NCBI GenBank assembly: GCA_958450365.1
Contig: CAUEEP010000936.1
Location: 1-64,000, forward strand
Origin: Mesorhabditis belari
Lineage: Eukaryota; Nematoda; Chromadorea; Rhabditida; Rhabditidae
Direction of reading: 5' to 3'
DNA length: 64,000 nucleotides
Shown: piece after piece, positions 56,672 through 64,000 of the stretch
Numbering within the stretch: the stretch's first letter is position 1
How the letters are laid out: each line of letters starts with the position of its first letter
Made by a program: the position numbers and the translations under genes
Notes under the pieces: generated by a model
Seen by the model: the letters and a program-made list of their open reading frames with translations, nothing else
What the model was told of the DNA's origin: nothing
Databases searched by the model: none

Positions 56672-59600
56672 TCAGTCACTCACCGATCTCAAGTGTGTTC
56701 TCTCGATTGGAGCCGGCGTCGAGTGTTCGGCTAAAAGCTTTGCTCGTAGCATCTCTTCAACAAGCCAATGGTCCATTGTCTAAATTCGATCAAAAACTTG
56801 ATAGATTTAAATTGATTAATTAAGGATTAGCTAACAACATTCACCGATTCAATCATTCTATGTAAGGCTGCGGTTTTGCTCTCCGAGGCATAGGTTGTGT
56901 CGATTAAAAGGGCCGAGATTGCATCCTGAAATACCAAAAATTCTTTACGCAGCAAAAAAAAATGATTTATTAGATCAAAAACTGATTTAAAAACTTAATA
57001 GATTAAATTGAAAGCTGGAAAAATATAAAATTAAAGTTCACAAATTTACCTCAAGATCAGCGACAAAAGTTTGTATTCGATTCTTTTCGTAGAGCTCGAG
57101 AGTGATCGGTAAGCGGAGACAATTCGCACCGATCTCCAGCTTCCAGTCCTGAATTTCTTATTGGAGTTAATTGTAACAGTTGTCACTACAATTTTTAGAA
57201 TAAAGCAGATTCACAAAGCTTTTTAACCGCAATCTAAACCCTATCATTGAATCTTTTAAACCTTTTGGCAAAAAATGACTTCAGCTCAAAATTCGGAAAA
57301 GGTAAGGTAGGAATAGGACAAGGAATAGGATAAGAACAAAGAAATCAGTTGAAATCTGCAAAAAGGTGATGTGCAAGTTCAAAATATTTCTCTAACCTCA
57401 TCAATAAGCTTCTCCCCAAGCGCATACACATCGACGATATTCGTCGTGAACGATACAAGGCAAAGATCGGGAGAGCCGAGAATTTCGATCTCTTTGATTT
57501 CTGAAGATATCAAGATATATCTTGTATGAAGCTCTGGCTCTTTTCGCCAACAAAAGTCAGTTTCGTGGTCTTTTCAGTTTGTTGCATTTTCCCTGTTTTT
57601 ACTTTCAAGATTTCCAGATGCTTTTACAAGATAGGCAACAACCATGGTTTTAAAATATTGGCACGACGAGGGTTTCCTCTACAGCCTAGGATCCCAGTGA
57701 ACTACACAAAATTCACTAGGATTCCAGTGGAAAAACAATATATCATCGACTGTAAATCGAGGGGTTGGTTGAATCTTTTCAAGTTCCTAGAGAGTTTTTC
57801 ATTGCAAACACGGTGAATTTGCCTATATGGGGTGTTTCTCACTGAAATCCTAGTGAATTCATTAATTAATTCACTAGCAATCCAGTGAAAAACGCCCCAT
57901 ATAGGCAAAATTTTGTTGCCATCTTGTGTGTAGACATTGCCGTAAAATGATCCATCGATGATCCACTTCCAAATCTCTTATTGGTCCGTTGTTTGATTTT
58001 TTGAAGTGCTTCCAAAGTGGTAGAACAAGCCGGTGTCTTTGTGTTGGATTGCTCAAAGTTCCCGAAGCGTCCCCGAAGTGTAAAACTGACTTTTTTTTGA
58101 CGAAAAACCATGAAACTGACTTTTTTGGCCAAAAGATCACGTTTCTGGAAAGAGCTAAAGTTTCTAAGCCTAGAAATTTCAAAAGCACCTTTGAGCAATT
58201 CAATCAATTTTCTGCACGTTTCAACGATCATACTTGTTGAGTCAACGTAGCCATCTCGACCCTGGAAGTACCAATAAAGTTTTAAACCGTAGTAATCCTT
58301 AAGAATTCTTTACAAATATTTCAGAGGTTTAAAATTCTGTTGTCGATAACTTACCGTTGAAAGTAGAGTCGCCCAAGCAGAAGAAATCGTTGCCGGATCT
58401 CGAAATGAGTGCAATGTACGAGCTGTGTAGATCTGAATTAAACAATGACTTTGGTGAGCAGAGAAATCGACACTGTGCTTATCGAAATTTGTCAATTTAC
58501 ATATTAAACTGCTGAATGAGAAGCACAAGAATATGATTTCTCTTTTTGACTTCTACCTATCGGAAAGCTAAGCTGAAACTGGCAAAAATATGCAAATTTT
58601 CGATTTTATATGATAGTTGACCTTGGTTTGAGGTAGCCTGGCTTAATCTGAGCTGGAAAATTGGCTCTAGAACCAGCACTAGACATCAGAAAAGTCACAC
58701 CGAATCATTAAAAGGTGTACAACGAAAAACCCAACTTTGATCCCTTTAACATCAACTTTTTAAAAGATTCTTTTGACCATTAGATAAGATTTGAGAAGCT
58801 GTATCCAACTCCTGAGCCAAGAACCAAGTCACTCACTCCGATCCGATTCTTTGTATCGATGAAAGTGTGACATTTGATCCACGCCTCATCACGGAAGATC
58901 AACGCCGAGGCTTTTTGAGGGCATTTTCCATGCTGAAAGAAGTTTACTAGTATTTTGAGTTAAATATAGTTTCGCTTGTTGATTTGTTGATGATTTTAGT
59001 GTTGAGTCTTTACCCCATCAATATCTAGAGCCATTGAGGTGACACCGGCGAGTCGGAAATCGATATGTGGATAGTGGATATCAGCGAGTTCAAGAAATGG
59101 CAAAAGGAAACCGCCCAAAGAGGAATCCACATGAAGAGGCACATTGTATTGAGAAGAGATCTCAATTTACAATAGTTAAAAGTGATACAAGATTGGAAAA
59201 TTTTGTGATAAAGACTTTTGAGTCATCTTGAAATTCCCATACCTGATTCTAGGGTAATCAAATGACAAAATCATTGACAGGATTGATTTTACAATTCTAT
59301 TTTCTTTAGCTAACCTTAGCGACTCGTGAAACATCATCCATTGTGCCGGTCGAATGATTCGGAGCTGACACAACGATGAGCGCTGTCGATGAGGAGATTC
59401 TCCGCTTCAGTCGCAGCACATCAACTTTGTCGTCTTTATCAACAGGGACTCTAAAGTATCACAGATATTTAACTGGATTTTTATTTGATTTACCTGATTA
59501 TCGATATCTTCAACAGGTTAGCCACATGGGTGAAAGCGGGATGAGCGGATGCGGGGAGTAAAACCTCTGGATGCTCGATTGCCAGGCTTGCAGCTCGCCG

Positions 59601-62600
59601 TCTGGCTCCTGAACATTGAGCTTCAAATTGAAAATCTTGCCTTTAATCTATTTCTTATGGTTTGAATTTGATCTTCTTATACACTTAAACTATTGGGTTG
59701 GTGAATTGAAAACTGCGGGACTTTGAACTAAAATTTATTTAACATAAAACCATAAATTCATTCCAAATAGTTTCCATTACTATTGACGACTTCTGCCCAT
59801 TTTACAGGCAATTTGCGGATACCTCTTTCGTGGTAGGATTTTGGTTTTAAATCGAAAAACTTTCAAAGCCTTTTTTTGACTGCTTCTTCCGAATCGAAGT
59901 GTTCTCCCGCAAGCTCATTACTCATGATCCGGAACAAATAGTAATCAGAAGGGGCGAGGTCCGGACTGTATGGGGAATGCGCCAAAAGTTCCCAAACAAG
60001 GCTATTTATTTTAGAGCGAGTTAGTTTTGCAACATGAGGGCGCGCGTTGTCGTGGATGAGAACGATCTTTGACTTGGAGGGCCTATTCTTCTTCAGGGAT
60101 TCATTCACCTTTTCCAACAGTTCACTGTATTTGATTGCATTAAGGGTTGTCTTGCTATCGAGCAACTCCCAGTACACCACTCCCTCCATATCCCAGAAAA
60201 CGCAGAGCATAAACTTCTTCTGGTGCAAATCGGGCTTGGGGCTGGTCACTTTCGGGTTTGTCGCCTGGACCAACCCATTGCCGCTTGCTCCGAAAGTTCA
60301 CAGATAAAACCCATTTCTCATCTCCTATCACAATTCGAGGAAGAAAGGATTTCCTTTCGTATCGTGAGGGATGAGCGGCACTGATGGAGGCGCGCTGCCA
60401 CTTCTGGGGTTATTGAGGTCATGGGACACCCAAGCCCCAAGTTTCGATTTAAATCCAAGGGTATGAATGTGCCTTAGCACTGTAGCATGATCTTCCGCGA
60501 ATCCTTCTCCCAATGCACGCGATGATACCCGATGGTCGTTAGTAATGAGTTCGAGTAATTTGGAGTCATCCAGTTGGGGTGCCGCTCCACGGTCCTCTGC
60601 ATCTTTCAAAGATTTGTCCCCAGATCGAAACTTGGCAAACCATACTCGACACGTTCTTTTGGAAGCTGAGTCCTCCCCATATATCTTTTTAATATTAGCA
60701 GCTGCCAAGCCTGCACTGTGCTCTTGTAGGAACTCATGAAGCATGACATGCCGAATATATCCCGGTGGCAGATTGTCGAGTGCAACAGAAGAAGTGAAGA
60801 AAAATATCAAAAAATAAAAAGCTGGAAGCATAATTTTTTCGCAATAATTAGAGGAAATGTTGAAATAACCAAACCCCCTTCCAGCTGGTTCAATGCTGTT
60901 GTTTTTTATCTACGAGTCCCGCGAAATAGCCGACAGTTTTCAATTCACCAACCCAATACATAACCCTTTGAAAAGATAGATTTACCATATAAAACGAGAA
61001 GAATCGATTCCGTGTTTCCATTTGTGACCACTCCAGTGGAGCCATGACCCGCGTGCAGCATTGAGGATATCTAAAAATACAATTGATATTCTTAACTGAA
61101 GAAAATCTTAAAAAACTGAATCTTGAAAATGATAGAACTCATGCAATTTAAGATCAAAAAGTTACCATTTTCACGATCTCGGCCTCCATTTTGCGAATGC
61201 CTTTCAGTGAGCCGTTTCTCAAAAACATTGCGGTAATCTAAACGTTAATGTTTTCAGATTCTTGCTTTGCCTGGCTAACTTATAGTTGAATTCTAGGAAA
61301 ATTTGCATCTAAAACTAGTCTAGCTTGTTTAGATAGTTGAGCTGATTGTTTGGCTAGCTCGTCGTCAGTTTGTAGATTTTCATGTAGAGTAATTAGCTCC
61401 CAAGCGCCAAGTTTAACCCTAATGTGTTAAATGTTAGATAACATATTGAAGCCCTTAATCTTGGCTATATCTATCTATTAATATTTCCCGATTGGAGGTA
61501 TACAACTAATTTTACAACCCTTTGAATGAGTACTAGTTAATCTCTGCCATTTTTGGTGATTTTCATTCTAATAAATTGTCAGCAAAAGTTTTTTGATATT
61601 TATTTTATGCCAAAATCTTATTTAGCATCATTTAATAGCATTAAAAACTGTTTTTGACCAAACTATCTTACTAAAGTTTAATTAAACGTCAAGTTTCTTT
61701 AGTGGCGCAAGGAAAGAAGTGAAAATTAAGTATTTTTCAATGTTCATTTCATATATACTTCTTGTTATCTGTTATAAATTTGTTAGAAATGATTTTTAAA
61801 CAAAAATCCACAAATTTGGCTAAAAGAAACTCTTTCTAATTGAAGAATAATTTTATAAAGAAGATCGTCAAAAATGGCTCCGCTGAGGGATCAACTAGTA
61901 CTCATTCAAGGGCTTGTAAAATGAGTTGTGTATCGCCAATCGGGAAACTTTTAATAGATAAATACAGCCAAGATTAAGGGCTTCAATATGTTATCTAACA
62001 TTTAACACATTAGGATTGAAATTGGCGCCTGGGAGCTAGAAGAATAATAGCTAATAGAAAGCTTCCAAAAAGAAGTCGCCGTAAATATTGAATACCTTGT
62101 AAATAAAGCCGGTGTTCGTCCTTAAATGCAAATTTTGAATAGCTAAGATCGAAAAGTGTTAATTTTCATTTGAAATGATTTCTAGCTTTTTCTGTACCTC
62201 TTGTGTAATCCTGAGCGTCTCATTCTCTTCAGCGCTCATCGTCGAGGCTGGGGTGATCGATTGGCCCATCGTTGAATATTCTCTGAACTTTTGAACTTGA
62301 AACAATGACAGTGAGTTGATGATTTCATTGATTTTATTGATCAATCTAAAACTACCTGGCCTCTCTTTGAAGATCCTTGCTATCTAAGCCTCTTTCTGGT
62401 AAAAACTTGTAGAACTCGCGGAGCTAAAAACTCATAGATAGTTTAATAAATAATAAAAGATAAAAAGACTCAACTTAATAAGTTTTTACACTTACAAAAT
62501 CATCCTTATGAATCTCTTCTTCGAAATGCGCTCTTGCTAGACCGATAATTTGTTTGAATTTTGGTCGAACCCATGGCAGTGAACGAACTGTTGAATGAGT

Positions 62601-63839
62601 GGATCGAAGTAAACGATCGGCGATTGAGTGTTCGGATGAGAGAATCTTTCTGAACGTTTTTCATACATTTTAATCTTTAATCAATACAATTTACTATTTA
62701 CAGTTTGGGGTGCGACCCGCTTTAACATTATCAACGAGGATGATTCTGCTTAAGAATGACCGAATAGCACAAAAGGTTAAAAGGGTTTCCCCCAAAAGCG
62801 CTTACAACGTAACAAGAACACGTAGCATCCAACAATAGATTAATACTCTTGAGAAGAGTACAGATCGGATTGATACTACGTCGATGGTGACACAAATGTT
62901 AGTAAAACCAGTCTCTTTACAATGTTAAACCAGTTATCTAAACAGGATTTAAAACCTGAAGGGTAGCACAAAGTAAAGTGAATTTATAACGTTACTGTTT
63001 ATTAGTACAGAACCGAAATGCAACAATACCTATTACAAAAACAGCATGCGCATCAAAAATGAAACAACAAAGTTCCCCCTGAGAAAGAAGGCAAAAAAAC
63101 CCGTAGACCAAAAAAAAATAATTTCGGGAAGGGAGAAAAAGGACGAAAAATGCGACGCGAATAATTGCAAAATAGCAACGCAAATAGGAAGGAAACGGAC
63201 GCGACCTTACATTTGCTAAGTAAATAAATTTCTGGTACAGTTTTTTTAAATCTTATTCTTTTTCTTTGAGTTATATCGTCACCCACTTGAAGCCAGACTA
63301 ACTTTAACTTGAAATATGAGAAATTGGCATTTTGCATAGACTGGCATTTTTTGAATTCCAGTCGATCCAACTTGGAATTTGTTGCAATCAGTTGTTTTGT
63401 TTTGTTGCAAATTACGAAATCAAAGAGACTTTGTGTAAATGCTATTAAAACTGCCATTAAAGCACTTCTTACTAATCTGACTTGTTTCCTGAGTAATTGA
63501 ATAGCTTATGAAATTAATTTTAAACTATTTTAATAGTTTTGTTTTTGATAAACCTTTGAACTTCTTATTCGGCAAATTTTAAACTAACCTGAGCCATGAA
63601 ACGAAAAAAATCAGCGAGAATGTGTAGCAAACGACTTGCCAAGACTCAAGGTGACCAGTTGTGCGGTTGAATTTCTCCCTAGAAATTAGATAATTTAAAC
63701 AAAATAGAATATCATCTAGTAAGACTTTATAAATGTAAAAATTAGTTATAATTGGACTTTGGTACCTCCAAATGTCAAGCGCTTCTTCAAAATCATAAAA
63801 ATAGGCATAGAAAATTGATATATCTGAGCGAGTTGTCAT
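56672..63839 (-). CDS. Sphingosine-1-phosphate lyase-like protein lacking the PLP lysine (probable pseudoenzyme)
   Basis: S1P lyase is an ER membrane, PLP-dependent enzyme that cleaves S1P. Seventeen phase-consistent exons: 63839-63766, 63678-63589, 62649-62496, 62423-62356, 62282-62198, 61237-61166, 61070-60986, 59608-59494, 59450-59315, 59160-59014, 58932-58837, 58432-58355, 58261-58189, 57500-57397, 57148-57050, 56925-56836, 56779-56672. They encode 557 residues; human SGPL1 has 568. An N-terminal helix follows TTGHLESWQVVCYTF. Conserved blocks: GIRKMEAEIVKM, GHGSTGVVTNGNTESIL, LPASAHPAFTHVANLL, PLHVDSSLGGF, DFRLAGVTS. Where active enzymes read SADTHKYG, with Lys forming the Schiff base, this protein reads ALDIDGHG. 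No alternative splice at the 59014/58932 junction restores it. Lyase activity is therefore unlikely. Intron 7 holds a mariner, intron 5 a foldback element. Confidence 0.92.
59693..60956 (-). mobile_element. Mariner element (DD34D), nearly full length, frameshifted
   Basis: TIRs TTGGGTTGGTGAATTGAAAA and TTTTCAATTCACCAACCCAA are flanked by TA (59691-2 and 60957-8). It lies in intron 7 of the S1P-lyase-like gene, in the same orientation. The 1264-base length is typical of mariner. Confidence 0.93.
59863..60831 (-). pseudogene. Mariner transposase, broken into two main frames
   Basis: The N-terminal part (60831-60328) has EFLQEHSAGLAAANIKKIYG and CRVWFAKFRSGDKSL, the mariner paired-HTH region. 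The catalytic blocks GDEKWVL (about 60320), HDNARPHVA (about 60055) and HSPYSPDLAPSDYYLF (about 59975) carry all three Asp of the DD34D triad. They fall in different frames, so at least two frame breaks (near 60400 and 60290) separate them. The C-terminus ends near 59863. Confidence 0.88.
61394..62038. mobile_element. Large inverted-repeat element, TIR TAGCTCCCAAGCGCCAA
   Basis: Ends TAGCTCCCAAGCGCCAA / TTGGCGCCTGGGAGCTA and inner arms AATGTGTTAAATGTTAGATA, AAGCCCTTAATCTTGGCT and AATGAGTACTAGTT are mirrored over ~170 bases. The 300-base AT-rich centre has no gene. It lies in intron 5 of the S1P-lyase-like gene. Confidence 0.85.
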
Positions 63840-64000
63840 GGTTTGAAAAAAAGTTCAATAATTTGAGACAAATCTTTGAAATAACTAATGATATTCAGTG
63901 AAGAAATGGGTGAATTTTGTTGGGAAAAGGGGAAAACCGAAAAACAAGCCAGCCAGCCGCGTAAACAACTCTGTTATTTTTCGAAAAGCGCCAAAGAGGT
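63840..64000. other. Upstream flank of the S1P-lyase-like gene
   Basis: 160 bases to the window edge with no recognised element. The ATG at 63839 is not preceded by a clear splice acceptor, unlike the other genes here. Confidence 0.4.

Noticed and set aside
63053..63457. A 134-codon minus-strand frame
   Set aside because: It falls inside the intron between exons 2 and 3 of the S1P-lyase-like gene, whose flanking exons join in phase without it.

Overview
The window looks like a piece of nematode nuclear genome. It is AT-rich and its genes are split by spliceosomal introns with TTTCAG-type acceptors. In four of the five multi-exon genes whose start codon I can place with confidence, the start ATG sits within 0-3 bases of such an acceptor, as expected for spliced-leader trans-splicing. 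An interstitial array of the nematode telomere unit TTAGGC lies near 13.4 kb. Tc3-like and mariner elements and roughly twenty foldback (MITE-like) elements fill introns and intergenic DNA. A rhabditid-type nematode is my best guess; I cannot name a species.

Layout. 285-3957 (-): N-terminal and ankyrin half of a group VI calcium-independent phospholipase A2, running off the left edge. 5230-12244 (-): a FAM114/NOXP20-like gene whose last exon is tandemly duplicated. 12.2-20.3 kb: intergenic, with the telomere-like array, a U2 snRNA gene (15435-15622), a small hairpin family and a broken Tc3-like element. 20350-36706 (+): a TBC1D24-like TBC-TLDc gene with very large, repeat-laden introns. 38400-39958 (+): a second, free-standing TLDc gene made by local duplication. 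40718-43120 (+): an MPDU1-like PQ-loop gene with a tRNA-Ala(AGC) antisense in its second intron. 43.1-51.5 kb: gene-poor and MITE-rich. 51494-54655 (+): a TMEM268-like membrane protein. 56672-63839 (-): a complete sphingosine-1-phosphate-lyase-like gene with a mariner in one intron and a 645-bp foldback element in another.

The genes do not form an operon or an obvious pathway. Several are lipid, glycan or endomembrane proteins (iPLA2, S1P-lyase-like, MPDU1, TBC-TLDc), which may be coincidence.

The main points are these. (1) The S1P-lyase-like protein keeps an intact frame but lacks the lysine that binds PLP. (2) A TBC-TLDc gene has thrown off an intact TLDc-only neighbour. (3) A fragment of the MPDU1-like gene, with its intronic tRNA-Ala, was copied about 18 kb away into an intron of the TBC-TLDc gene. 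(4) tRNA-like sequences recur inside inverted-repeat elements. (5) A foldback element carries arrays of CAAAACAGCGCC at both ends and has an exact 8-bp target duplication.

Exon models were built by hand from reading frame, splice consensus and family similarity. Boundaries may be off by a few bases. Three junctions (iPLA2 exon 5/6, FAM114 exon 3/4, TBC N-terminal exons) could not be closed cleanly.
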